From Salticus scenicus (taxonomy: Eukaryota > Arthropoda > Arachnida > Araneae > Salticidae), in assembly GCA_963930645.1 (NCBI GenBank), contig OZ005648.1:194343304-194407303 (forward strand): a stretch of 64,000 nt of DNA. The letters run 5' to 3'. The stretch's first letter is position 1. Each line of letters begins with the position of its first letter. Made by a program: the position numbers and the translations under genes. Under the pieces are notes generated by a model. It was given only the letters and a program-made list of their open reading frames with translations. It ran no database searches and had not been told where the DNA came from. Shown in pieces: positions 47,291 to 59,790 of the stretch.

Positions 47291-47714
47291 AGATGATATA
47301 ACCATCGTTTTAGTACATTTAATTCATAATCACTCTTAAACTTTCTTCAAATATGTTAAAAGTGCTTAACATAAATGGAATTCCAATTCCAAAAATTTCC
47401 AATTGTAGCCCACAATATGTCTGAATATTTTAGTGTAGTCCTATAAATCTAAATGATAAACATATTATATTCTATATAAAACAATACTTTAACAAGTGAA
47501 CAGTAAATGTCAATTTCATTAAGGTTCTTCATTCAGTAGTTTCAATTTTATTAAGTAGAAAGATATTTAAATGTGATTTATAAAAATGTTTCCCATAAAA
47601 CACAATGCATTGGCATTTTTTGGGGTGCTCCTATACATAAAACAATTGTACAGATATTTTAAATAAAGAACATTCTATGGTGGACTTCAATAACAAATAT
47701 TTTTTTTAAGAAAT

Positions 47715-48125
47715 TCTGAAAAATTGTGAAAAATTGATAAATTTATTTCTAATCCGAGAGACTTAAATGTCACAATAAATATATACTATTTGTTTTATTG
47801 TCAATTAACAATCTGAACTTTACAATTTTGTATTCGAAAATAAAATTTCCATTACATATATACTATTAATTAATTTAAAAAAAATGGACACAATTTTCGA
47901 ACTTTAGGCCCATTCCGCGAAACCGAAATGCTTTTCAGTTTGTCTAAAAATTTATTTAGCAATTGTGTGATCACAGTGACAACTTTTTATCAACATGAAA
48001 TTTTGAATTAAAAAAAAAGTTTTTCATGATACATTCCGCTATACAATTCTGAATACTTGTGATGATCTTTAACTTCCCTCCAAGTTTGTTTCATGACCCC
48101 AGAATCACCCTGTACAATTACTATT
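47715..48125 (+). repeat. Dispersed repeat, copy 2
   Basis: Partner of 43895-44660. Its right end (ATACAATTCTGAATACTTGT then CCTCCAAGTTTGTTTCATG) matches that of copy 1. Confidence 0.55.
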
Positions 48126-48129
48126 ACTA

Positions 48130-48260
48130 TATAGAAGAAACGAATATGATCGAGAATATTTTTTTCCCGGTTTCTTTGTAACTTTTCTATAAGCGAAACG
48201 ATCATATACTTTTTTTAATTAAATAAAATATAGTACTTCATTTCAATCATTTCTTTATAC

Positions 48261-48291
<31 letters not shown>

Positions 48292-48480
48292 AAGGACGTA
48301 AACATTTTCTTCAAACATAATTCTATATCATTTTAAACTTATTGCTTCTATCGAAATAAAAGGTAATGTAATAGGAAGTAAGGAAGTATTACCCTTATTA
48401 AGTTATTAAACTATTAAAAATTTATAACAATTAAGTTCAAATATAAGTATTATTACATAATAATTATAAATTAATAGTAT
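48130..48480. other. AT-rich spacer with (AT)n
   Basis: (TA)n run at 48263-48289. No gene seen. Confidence 0.45.
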
Positions 48481-48489
48481 CTCTGCCAC

Positions 48490-48595
48490 CTGCTCTCCAT
48501 TAAATCCCCAAATTATAGTGTCCTCTAAAGAAGCTGTTGCAAGCGGTGGGTATATGGACCCGGCAACGTATGGAAATCGAAGACGCTGTCGTATT
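48490..48595 (-). CDS. Candidate exon of unknown identity
   Basis: On the minus strand TTGATTTTTTTTGCCGCAG resembles an acceptor and is followed by a 106-nt segment of about 50% GC in otherwise ~25% GC DNA. It is open in one frame (RQRLRFPYVAGSIYPPLATA, then a segment with EDTIIWGFNGEQ) and ends at CAG/GTGGCA, a possible donor. Base composition and the coherent peptide suggest selection or recent insertion. I do not recognise the protein. Confidence 0.3.
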
Positions 48596-48609
48596 CTGCG
48601 GCAAAAAAA

Positions 48610-49175
48610 ATCAAGATTTAGATATTTTTGTAGATTTTGGGGGTAGGAGAGGAGGGTCATAGGAGTTTCTTTATGAAGTGTATGTTAAAAAAAAGTAAAT
48701 AAATAAATAAATAATCTGGAGTGATTTCAATCTACTGTCTGCACATTTAAAAATTCACGACTGTTTAAATAAATTTAAATGAGAGAAATATTTAAATAAA
48801 CAAAAGAGAAAATCATAATAAGTGATTGAATATTTCTCCCCAAGTTGTATGTTGTTTAATGGATCGTAATGAATTAAAATCTTCTGTAAAGAACAAAAAA
48901 TATTAAAAAAGACCTCTATGTACTTTAATCACGCATTATCAAAAATTTATCTGTATCTTTATATTTTAAATAATTTAACATTGCTAAAGAAAAGTAATTT
49001 GATACGACGATTACAATATACATTTACCTTTATTCTTATGAAAAAAAAAAAAAAGAAAGCATGCGTTACATTCATGTAAATATTGCGATGATGACCTAGC
49101 ATAACGACAGATTTATATTTTTATTGAAATTAATATCTAAATATTGAATTTAGCACTTTTCAAGTAACTTGAGTC
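48610..49175. other. AT-rich spacer
   Basis: (AAAT)n at 48698-48713. Nothing recognised. Confidence 0.45.
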
Positions 49176-49179
49176 TGTA

Positions 49180-49667
49180 TTTTGCAATGATAATGAGATT
49201 TTCATTGTGTCGCTGCAGTAAATTTATATCTTGTACGCTAATGAAAATCTAATCGAATTGCGCGATCAACCTGCAGCTCATTCAAATGAAATGTTTATAT
49301 GTTATTGCATTTTAAATAATTTTTATCCATAGTCCGTAATGATAAATAATTTTCCTTTGTGTGCCTGTTAACAAATTATTACTGGTATACTCACCAATCT
49401 ATACAGTTTGTGCGAAGATGATCTATAATATACCTACCCACTTTCAGCTCAATCAAACAAAACATTTAGATGTTATCGTTTTCACATATACACATACACA
49501 TATCATCGTCAAAATAATAAAAATGAACTCAGGAGCTCTCAAAATGTATAGATACTTTGAAGTCTTATAGTAAGATTTTTCTCAGAAACGTAATTACTTC
49601 CTTACAAAAACTATTGCAACTCTGAAAACAGTATACTTTCATTTATAGGCTCGGAAAGTGAAAATAG
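49180..49667 (+). mobile_element. Tandem-unit/terminal-hairpin element, copy G
   Basis: Two diverged units (GTAATGATAAATAATTTTCC then TGTGTGCCTGT) like those of copy A, an (ACACAT)n patch at 49484-49502, CAAAATGTATAGATAC, and a terminal ACTTTC/GAAAGT hairpin at 49636-49662. Non-coding. Same family as 6990-8156, shortened. Confidence 0.55.
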
Positions 49668-49669
49668 AG

Positions 49670-50544
49670 ATTCTTATTTTTGAAAATTTATTTTTACTAC
49701 TGAAACGGGTAAACTTGCTAGTACAAAGTAAAATGAAATAAATGCCCATTTTTATTAAGATTAACATTAGTTTTCTGAGAAAAAGGTTTGGCAAACTAAT
49801 AAAAAATTGTTTGAGTAAAACAAATAAATAATTGTATTTATCTTTAAATGAAATTATATATATATATATATTTACCTGCAAAAACCCAATTATTAATCCG
49901 GAATATTCTTAAAACTCACTTTTTTCTCACACCAGACTTTTCTAAAAGTATTTTTCTTCTTATTTCATCGTAAAGACGTTGGGAGAGAATTGCTCTAAAA
50001 ATTAAGTATTGTGAAAAAAGGGGCGGATAATATTAATACTCTGGAATCCTAATTACGTTGTTGGCAAATATATATATATATCAGAAAAAATACAAAAAAA
50101 AAATATTCTTTTGATTCAAATAATAAGTTAAATAATTGTTTAAAATAACTTACTTTCGCAACGAAATATTTGATATTGCAGAAGATTATTTTTTTAAATT
50201 TACTTCCGTAATAATATCTTCTTAAATTAAAGAAATGATAATATTTATACTTTAAATGCTTAATCTATAAACACTTTTTGTCTTACCCTTCTAAAGATAT
50301 GAGAAGAAAAGCAATTATCTTATAATGATGACTATTCATAAAATAAAAAACAAATTCTATGAGCTGATTAACACTTAACAGATTTTTTCATAATAATATC
50401 GATGTACTTATCTATAATATCTACTTTAAAAATATATTAATTAGATTTCGATTTACGTAGAAATTTGTATTATCATCAAGTACGTGATAAGAATCTATTA
50501 AGAGAGAATTACGTCAATTAATATTTTTAAGAGATTAAAAAAAG

Positions 50545-50575
<31 letters not shown>

Positions 50576-52390
50576 AATAGAAAAAAAAAATTTTTTGAGA
50601 AGTACATTTTCCTTGATTAGCAATAGTAGAAAAATAAATATATCTTTATCTACGATGTTTATTAAACATTTTATGAATTAGTTATTAATTATAAAAGTAA
50701 AAAAAAAAAAAAAAACTGATAATGTAGATATGATATTAAATATTAAATATTTTTCGTTTTTAAATGAAGACGTAAATTTTATCAAAGAATTGCGTGTTTT
50801 AATTTCCCAATATATCCTTTTATTTTCTCTCTCTCTATGTTTAATATTTGAAAAATTTTATTTAAATTTTATAAATTTAAACGGAAAGTATTTTAAATAA
50901 ATTTAGAAACACAAATATTATTATTATCATTATTGTTGTTAATATAAGTATTCGGGAAATGATAAATTAGTATTTCTGCATTTCTATAACAGCAGGCTAT
51001 TTCCGACGAATTCATATTTAAGGTTATAATGAAACTTTTATTGCTTTAGAGTTATGAAATTTTGAATAATTGAAATGTATCACACTTAATACATTAAAAA
51101 ATCTTAATAATTTTAAATGCAAAATAAATAAATAAAAATAGAATATACTGATTTTTTTGTGCAAATTACTAACACTGATTATAAAAATATTTTTAAAAAC
51201 TAACTTATCAATTAATCCACAAAATAATACACAGATTTGTTTATAATTTATTGTTAAATTATAAAAATGTAAAATCCAGGAAATAAATATTAAGGTAAAA
51301 ATTGCATTTCAAATTTTTATAGAAATAGTTTTCGATTATTTTTCATATAATTAATATTATATCATTAAAAAAAATGTCCACTGGGTAGCTCTAGTGCAAC
51401 GTTAAACTCTTTCAACCTCAAAGTCGACTCACAAAACAGCTATACAGTTCTTTCTTTCTTTCTTTCTTTTTTTTTTTTTTTCTGAAAAACAGAAATAAGT
51501 TCCTACAACGTAATTAGAATTGTAATTTTGATTTTTATGGCATATTCTTTCGTTTATTTTTTTTTTTATTTCATTTCCTGATCCTATGCATTATTTCCCT
51601 TATTCTATGTCTTAGACTAGATTGCAAAATTACTAGTGCATCTGCAGATCAGGATCCTCAACGTCCTATTTGCATCACGCATTATTCAATAGGTCATTTT
51701 TATTTATTCTTTTTTATATAATAGTATATATTGATTCGATCGACTCGTTACTATAATCAGATACATTTCAGTGGGGGGTCTGCCGCACCCCTCAATCCCC
51801 CACTGTATCTCTCTTTATATACCTATCTGTATATCATATATATGTATTCTTAATAAAGACGGTCTTGTATTATTTCCCTGAATTTCATAAATACCAAATT
51901 AAATGAAAAAAAAAAAAAAAAAAAAAAAAAAAAACATAGCATATCGGAAATATTTTGCGTAACCCCGTAAACTAAATACCAATTCTATGGCCACAATTTT
52001 CAACAGAAAAACATGCTTTTAAAATTCTAATAAATTATCATTATATAAAATGGGGTGTAACCATGTTAAAATACACTTTTAAGAAATACCGACTATAAAC
52101 CGCAATAGTACGAAATTTTTTTATGTATCCCGGAAAAGTAGCCACAGTTATTATAAAAGTTAATAATAAGAATACACTTAATTAATTGTAACTCATTAAT
52201 TTTCAAATTAATTTGACACCATTTGGATGATTACAGTACTTCCTCGGAATTATTTTGTGTGATCTCATAAATTATTCAGTCTATGCATACCCTTTTTTAA
52301 GAGTAAACAGGATTTTAAACATTTTTATAATGTATGTTAATTCTATTAAATCCAATGTAGCATAAACGCATTAAAGTGCGCGCTTAACTA
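49670..52390. other. AT-rich sequence, no gene seen
   Basis: (AT)n at 49856-49870, A-runs at 50540-50574 and 51907-51932, and T-run/CTTT repeats at 51452-51481. A GC-richer patch at 51770-51805 (GTGGGGGGTCTGCCGC) is not recognised. Confidence 0.45.
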
Positions 52391-52394
52391 AAAT

Positions 52395-53800
52395 TTGTCC
52401 ATAGGCTCTAATGTTACGAAAATTCTTTTGTGTGTCACTTTAAACGAACCATGAACATTCTATACACCAGTAAAAACTATTCAGCTTATTTTGCGTTTAA
52501 AATTAATAATTTTTCCAAATTTAACATCGTTTGGATGACAACGTGACATTGTCAGAACATTTTTGTAAGGTCCTGTACATTAGTTAGAAAGCGTAAGAGC
52601 ACATATTTTCTTCAAACAACATAAGTTTAAGCATCTTACACACGTACGCTAGTTTCATTCTCTTGATTGCAAAGTAATGATGTTAAAATGCGTTTAAACG
52701 AAATTCACCCCATACGCCGTAATGTTAAGTATTTTGGCGTATCCCTGTACACAATCCATAAAAAGTATAGACATAAAAAATTATATAGCTATTTCTATAC
52801 CGAGCCTGAATGTGTGTGTCAATTTGCAAGTCAATCGGAGAATTTTTGCGACCGCTATTCCGGTACATACAAATTTTGCCCATAGGCCGTAAAGATAAGA
52901 AGTAATTTTGTGTGTCCCTGTACACAAATTACAAATGGAATACACACTCAAAACTATACAGCAAAAATTATGTGTGGTTCATAAATATGTGTATCAAATT
53001 TCAAGTTAATAGCGTGACTTTTGCAGCCGCTATCGCTGTACATACAAATTCTTCCCGTAGGCCGTAATGGTAAAAAACTTTGGGGTGTCCCTGTATACTA
53101 ACTACTAACGGAATGCACACCAAACACTATACAGCTAATTTTGTGGGGATCATGAACATGTGTACTAAATTTCAAGTCAATAGCGTGATTTTTGCGGCTG
53201 CTATCGCACGGCAGACAGACGGACAGACAGAACCCAAAATCTTTTTGAGTCTCAATAGAGGGCCTCCATTGACGTTTCGGAAAAAATTGGATGTGAATAG
53301 CTTGATTTTTGCGGTGGCTATCGCGGTACATACAGTATTTTCCCAAAGGTCATAATGATAAGAAAAAATTTGGCGTGTCCCTGTACACGAACTACAAATG
53401 TAATACATACCTAAAACTATACATCTAATTCCGTTGGGCTCATGAATATGTGTACCAAATTGCAAGTCAATAGCGTGTTTGTTGCGGCCGTTATTACGGG
53501 AGATACAAATTCTTCCCATAGGCTGTAATGATATAAAAAAAAAAAATGTGTATCCCTGTATACGAACTACAAATGGAAGACATACCAAAAACTATACAGC
53601 TAATTTCGTGGGGCTCATAAACATGTGTACCAAATTTCAAGTCAATAGCACTATTTTTGCGGCCGCTATCGCGTGACATACATACATACAGACAGACAGA
53701 CAAACACACAGACAGAGTTCAAAACCATTTTGAGTCTCAACAGAGGGCCTCCACTGACGTTTCGGCAAAAACTGAGAAAAAAGCTAGCAAATTCAACATT
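52395..53800 (+). mobile_element. Tandem-unit element with GACA microsatellites
   Basis: Units of about 170 bp with heads like CCCATAGGCCGTAATGATAA then GTGTCCCTGTACAC at about 52400, 52716, 52885, 53060, 53348 and 53521. Shared words are CAAATTTCAAGTCAATAGCG and TTTTTGCGGCCGCTATCGC. Two positions (53206-53285 and 53681-53775) carry a GACAGACAGAC run followed by TTTTGAGTCTCAA, AGAGGGCCTCCA and GACGTTTCGG. This makes a higher-order unit of roughly 470 bp. Opposing open frames are repeat translations, not genes. Unit heads are related to those of copy A. Confidence 0.7.
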
Positions 53801-54305
53801 TGTACAACAAACTTTTATGAAAAACTTTTCATGAAAATATGTTTTATATATAAAGTAGAATTCACAGTGAATTTATACTGTCAGCTACATGGATGAAAAT
53901 ATTTAATTTTTATGTGGGCAAATAGTAATATGCAATTCGCCTGAATCGACTGGATTAGTTTGATGGTTGCGATTTAGTGTGCTCTGCTTAGTTAATTAGA
54001 GATTAATAAGTGTTGGGGGTAAATAAAATAGCTCTTATTTTCGAAAATTTGTTTAAAAGATTCTAAAAACAAATTTCAAATGTACCTTTACAAAGAAACT
54101 GCAGATGAATTTTGAAAAGATTTTCCTTTTCTTTTATTGAAACAATCCTTAACTTTATATTAATTACGTTAGTATAATTTTTTGAACTATTTTTTATCTC
54201 ACTATTCTCTAAATATGTTATTAAAAAAAAATAATAATAATAAAATAAAAATTCCTTTTTTTAGAGTATGTGTGTGTGCTAATTTTTGTAACATTTTTTA
54301 TGTAT
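53801..54305. other. AT-rich spacer
   Basis: No recognised feature. Confidence 0.45.
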
Positions 54306-54571
54306 TCACACTGTAAATACAAGTGTCTGAAATTCAGACAAAATTGTGTCTGAAACGGGTGTTCAATTTTAAGATGCTAAAAAGTGACTTAAAAGGAACA
54401 TCGTTTCACACTCGAAACGTCTGAAATTCCGCCATCTTTGATCCTGTCTGAAGTGAATATTTTTCATAAATAAAAAGATGCGTTTTATACTATTTACCTG
54501 TGAGAAATAGATTTTAGAATCTCCTAGAGCATAGAATATACATATTAATAATTTTTACAATAATAGTCCCC

Positions 54572-54652
54572 GTTGCTCCCGGCGGGAATGGAACTGACAA
54601 CCTATGGATTCAAAGTCGAGTGTCTTCCCAATCAAGCCATCGGTGCTCACGC
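54572..54652 (-). mobile_element. tRNA-like sequence (SINE head or tRNA pseudogene)
   Basis: The minus strand has an A box-like TGGCTTGATTGGGAAG, an anticodon-arm-like ACTTTGAATCC (anticodon would read TTG, as in tRNA-Gln) and a B box-like AGTTCCATTCCC. Acceptor and T-stem pairing are imperfect, so a functional tRNA is unlikely. It sits inside the TIR element. Confidence 0.45.
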
Positions 54653-55281
54653 TGTATTCTCCTTGTATAACGAAATATATTCTAGTATCCGTAAAACAAA
54701 TTGAAGTTTTATGTCTTTGCAATAAAACTGTTCATAAGAAGTAAAGCTTAATACATATTATTTTAAACTTAATGTGTAGAGGTTTAGAATTTTTTTTTTT
54801 TTTTTTTTTGTAAAATGCATAATAAATATGAAAAAATAGTAGCCTATGGATTTTAAACGATTTTTTTTTTTTTTAAACTGGTATTTGCAAGAAAACAAAC
54901 TATATACATGAAACAAAAAAAAAAAAAAAAAGCTATTTACATTTTGAAGTGTAGGAAATAATTTTTAAAACGCGAAAAAAAAAAAAATCAATTATGCACA
55001 AATTGTTTAAGATTGTTTAGCTACGAATTCGCTTTCTTAGCTACAAATTACATGCTTCGTTTATCTTAATATTTTTTTGATTTATTACATGTGAGAATTT
55101 TAAATAAAAATTAACTTTGTTTTTTAGTTTTTAACAGAATAAGATCCGTGTCTAAGTATTTTAAATAAGTTAACTACTTATATTACATATAATAATGTCA
55201 AATTTATTTGTTTAAAAAAATGTTAAAACAGGATATGCATGCTGCTTAAAGTAGATTCCATATGGAAAATTTGTTAAGTGA

Positions 55282-55570
55282 TACAAATGTCTGAATTTCT
55301 AAGTGTCTGAAATTTGTAATATCTGAATTTTTAAGTGCGTAAATTGTAAAATGTCTGAAATTTTATGTGTCTGAAAATGTTATATGTCTTAATTCAGACA
55401 TATCGACCTTATTCAGACACTTATCTGAGCTCATTTATAAAAAAGACACTTACGTGCCTTAATTTAAGACAGCACATGCATCTGAAATTTTGCATGCGTA
55501 AGTGTTTCAGACATTTATGTGTCTGAATTGACATTTCAGACACACTTCTGTCTGAATTTAAGACGCTTCT
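55282..55570. repeat. GTCTGAA / TTCAGAC motif array
   Basis: More than ten copies of the heptamer or one-base variants in about 290 bp, first mainly in one orientation and then in the other. It forms a loose inverted arrangement about a centre near 55400. Confidence 0.75.
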
Positions 55571-55589
55571 ATTTACAGTGCACAGTTAT

Positions 55590-56050
55590 TTGTTAATATG
55601 AAATACCGTGTGAGTATAGTTAAAGTCACCGTATTTAGACCTACACAGAGTCCGTTCTGGTAGATTTATTTCATTGAAGGTAGGTATAAAAATTACATAT
55701 CTCATACCTAGAAATTAATATTCAGTAAAATGTTATAGTTTAAATTTTGATTGATAGATGTTTTAAAATGTTTGTCGTTTATCACGCTACTTTTTTACAA
55801 CAGTTCTAAGTTTTTAACTGCAATGTGAGAATATCAACAATAAAAATTCGTTCAAGAAGAAAGCTTCTGTTGAGAGAGGGTTTAAGAAATATGTTTAGAA
55901 AAATTTAAATGGGCGGAGATTGGGTATACTGTGAGAAATATACTCGTAATATGTTAATTTATAATGCAACTGTTTAAAAAGTCTCTCTTTCTGTCATCGA
56001 AATAGCACCCAGGTACATAGCATTTATTTATTTAGGACTACAGCGTGAAT
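55590..56050. other. AT-rich spacer
   Basis: No recognised feature. Confidence 0.45.
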
Positions 56051-56055
56051 TATGT

Positions 56056-56361
56056 ATGGATATCACTTTATATTGGATTACAGAATATTTAAATAAAATG
56101 AATAGAAACGGAGAATCAAATCACGCGACACCGCTCTTGCCGAAGAAACGAACGTTATTTCAAAAACGGCAATATGTGTTATTCTGTATTTTTTTTTTAA
56201 ATCAGCTTCCGTTACATTCCTCGACTTTTAGCCATTTCAACAATCTCTCAAGATTTGGTAATTACTTTTCTGAAGCCCTGCCCCCGATAAATTTGCAAGC
56301 ATTCAATATCTCCGCAGTGGAGATGATAAATTATAACTTTTCTGATAAAACTACTTTATAA
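56056..56361 (+). CDS. Unrecognised 101-codon open frame
   Basis: One of the longer frames outside transposons and tandem repeats, and GC-richer than its surroundings from 56110 to 56330. It reads GESNHATPLLPKKRTLFQKR followed by a hydrophobic stretch (YVLFCIFFLNQL) that could be a membrane segment. The stretch TTTTTTTTAAATCAG at 56193-56207 could also be a splice acceptor inside the frame, which would change the reading. No family recognised. Confidence 0.25.
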   Translation: MDITLYWITEYLNKMNRNGESNHATPLLPKKRTLFQKRQYVLFCIFFLNQLPLHSSTFSHFNNLSRFGNYFSEALPPINLQAFNISAVEMINYNFSDKTTL

Positions 56362-56369
56362 GTAAAAAT

Positions 56370-58373
56370 ATAAATTTTGTTCTTTGAGGACATGCTAAAG
56401 AATTATGTTATGTTATCAACTACTGGCTTTTTAAAATGTTCTGAATGTGCATAATATATTTTATTATTGATTGAAATGCATCGTATATTATAATTTTTAT
56501 TATTATTGTTGTTGTTTTTAGATATATTTTTCTCATAATCCATATACTACTACGTGTTTCAACGAAATATATTTACTACAACAGGTCATATGTATGTTTA
56601 TACATGCAACTTTAATAATAACAAACTTATATTTAAATGTTTTGACAAACTTAAAGAATAAATTATTGATACCCTTCATCAATGTATTTTTATTTATTTA
56701 TATATTTATTTATTTTCAAAAAACAATATTGTATTTTTGTATTTGTAAAATATACGATTTATCTTTATTGAAACATTTGTAATAGTGCCCTAAATATTAC
56801 ACAAAAACTCTTATCCACCATATATTATTTACTAAAGTACGCATAATTTAATTCGAAATATCGAAAACCGTTTTACATTCAAATTTATTTTATATTTTAT
56901 GAGATTTGTGAGAAATAAATAAAGTGAGAATAAAACAGATTTTTGTTTTACATCTTTTCGAGATTATACTTTGTAATAAAAATATGTTATTCCTTTTTAT
57001 ATGTTATGTGAATACATATTTCAGATTGAACATAAAGAAAGAGATATAAATTTATCATTGTTTGAGTAATATTAAATAGCCTATTTTTACTGTCAAATAT
57101 TTAAAAAAAATCCACATTATAAGTAAGGGTAAATATGTTTCAGAAGTTATTTTATTAAGAAAAGTAATGTTATCCATTGGGATATCATTAATAGATGAAA
57201 AACAAATAAATAAATAAATAAGCATGTATTCATATTAACTGTTCCACTATTTTTAAGTTTACATATAGTTTACATAAAGATTACATAAAAGTATATAGAG
57301 TTATATATTTTTCTATATTATATTTCTTTTTCTTACTGCCTTCTATATTGAGTAAAAGAATGTTTGTTTCGTAAATCCTTTGCTTTCGGATTTTCGATAA
57401 ATTTGCACGTCTTAAGAGATCTAGAACACGACTACACCATTTTTAGAAAATGTCTGTGCGTATGTAAGTGACAAAATTTTTCAGCAACTGTGGAAGAGTT
57501 CCATACATTTATTAATTTTTAGATTATTTATAGTAAAATCAGAAGAATTATTTATTACACTTTCCATGGGAAGAATTGATTTGAAAAATTAATTTTATTT
57601 TGAATAATATTCTTGAGTGTTAATGTATTTTGCATTTCAATTCAGAGAAGAAAAGATTAATTTTAATAATATATTAATTTCGTAAATCCATATTTTAAAA
57701 TAAACCTTTCATGAATTAAATATTTAATTTCATTTCAAAAATGTAACCCTTTGTTAATAAAATAACTTTTTGGTAATAAAGTTTAAATTTAAAATTCATA
57801 CGTTAGTTAATCTAATAAGTAGTGTTCTCGGCCTTCAGCATAAATCATGCATATAAACTATATTACGCTTCTGTGTTTGGAGAAGGTTAAACCGGGCTAC
57901 CATTTTTGGCAACGTAAATGAACCGCACTTCTCGGCTTCTCCTAAAAAAAAAAAAAAAAAAAAAAAAATGAAAGAAAGAAAGAAAAGAAACACCACTCTC
58001 TCACACATCTTCCTTACAGCATATCCCCGAATCTATTCATAAAGTAAAAGTACTTTATTTTTATTTAACCTTGTTGCTCGTATAATTGACGAACATGTTG
58101 AAGAAATTAATAAAAATATTTATTTCAGCACTTTATTTATGATTCAGTTTCCTGGATTTTGCGGATTGCAATGTATTCAATTTACAGACATTATTTTATT
58201 TCTATAGTACAGCAACTGTATCAAAGAAAATACTGCACAGAGTTTTATATCAATTCATATATAGTGAAACTTAAGCTAAATTTGTTCTTATCAACTTTTG
58301 CAAACAATCGTTGCAAAATTTTATGAAATTTGGTAAATCGATTGTAATTGTAACAAACGGCGTCGCCATCCCG

Positions 58374-58406
<33 letters not shown>

Positions 58407-58521
58407 TGGCGGTATAGACAAAAGTTTGTATAAAAGTGCATAAAGATAATTATTCTTTAAGAATCTTCATGCGATTAAAAATAATTATTTGTATTAGGGA
58501 ATGAGAACTGTTGTATATATA

Positions 58522-58557
<36 letters not shown>

Positions 58558-59759
58558 TTGTGTGTGTGTGTGTGAAAGTAGAGTCATCGCTTTCCCCCGC
58601 CCCCAGGGAAGCAAATTTTCATTTTTGATATCTTTTAAAAGAGATCGGCAATAACTTTAAAAGGAATGGTTGAACCATAGAACTGTGATAGTTTAAAATA
58701 AAGTTTTCGATTTTTTTCGTTTTTAGCAAAAATAGAAATTAAGAAGAAAAAAAAATATTAAGATGTCAAATAGAGAATGTTATTAAATTTCTTTGGTTAT
58801 TTAGTTTTGCTCTTCCCTAGAATGAAATTCGTTTTCATTCATGACGGAAGATAATTTTAGTAAACAATGATAAATAAATTATTTCTTTTAAGGGAATTTG
58901 CGTATGAAAATACAGAAGAAAGTCATGTGGTGGCCACAACATACCAGTTTACATTTGATATTTTGCTTAAACATTCAAAACAATTTGGATAAATTATGAA
59001 CGAAGAAAGGAAACTGATTTGTAATTATTTTAAGGTCATTGTATTTAATAAAAGAACGAATGATTTGTTTCAATATACTATTAGATGAATTTCAATATCG
59101 ATAAATATGTATATATCGCTGTTTCGAAGCAGCCAGCCTAAAGGCATTCTCATAAAAAAAGGACACTAAAAATTAATTTTTCTTAACGAATAAAATTTTT
59201 ATAATGACTTTTTTTATTAAATCTAGGTTGTGTTTAGTTTTATTAAATCTATGTAATGCACTTGTGTAAGGAATCCAACAACGTTCTTTCATTTATAATA
59301 ATATACATCTTTCGTCTCTCCATATGAGAAAAATTCTTCATACTATATATCAAAATAATTTTATTTTATCATTTTCCTTAAATTAAAAAAATAAATAAAT
59401 AAAAATAAAAAAAAGATATATTAAATCGCATATTTTGATTTTTATAACTAAATAATTTTTAATTTATTTATGTTTTATTTTTTCGATTAGATCATATTTC
59501 TATTTAAAATTGATGCACAATACACACATTATATACAAACAAAATCAAATACATGTATAAATATACATACATATGAAATTTTATAAAAAAAATAATTTAT
59601 ACTGAAAAAACTAATATTAAATTGTCATCTGTACAACATAACTGCTGAAATTACTTTTCTTATAGAATATGATATGAAAGAATAAATTTTATCAAAAATC
59701 TTCTATGAAATACTATACTGATTTTACAAATCTAGCTTTTTTTTTCAAAAGTATTATAT

Positions 59760-59790
<31 letters not shown>

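Larger units (their letters stand above)
54309..55580. mobile_element. TIR element with subterminal GTCTGAA array
   Basis: The left end CACTGTAAATACAAGTGTCT and the inverted right end CACTGTAAATAGAAGCGTCT are ~30-bp imperfect terminal inverted repeats. Inside, GTCTGAA or its complement TTCAGAC occurs many times, densest at 55290-55560, in both orientations. A minus-strand tRNA-like sequence lies at 54572-54650. No transposase frame. CACTG ends recall hAT, but no 8-bp target duplication is visible (TGTATTCA left, CACAGTTA right), so the superfamily is open. Confidence 0.65.

Noticed and set aside
53080..53709. Overlapping opposite-strand frames of 65-138 codons
   Set aside because: They follow the ~170-bp tandem units on both strands and contain poly-Phe from A/T runs.
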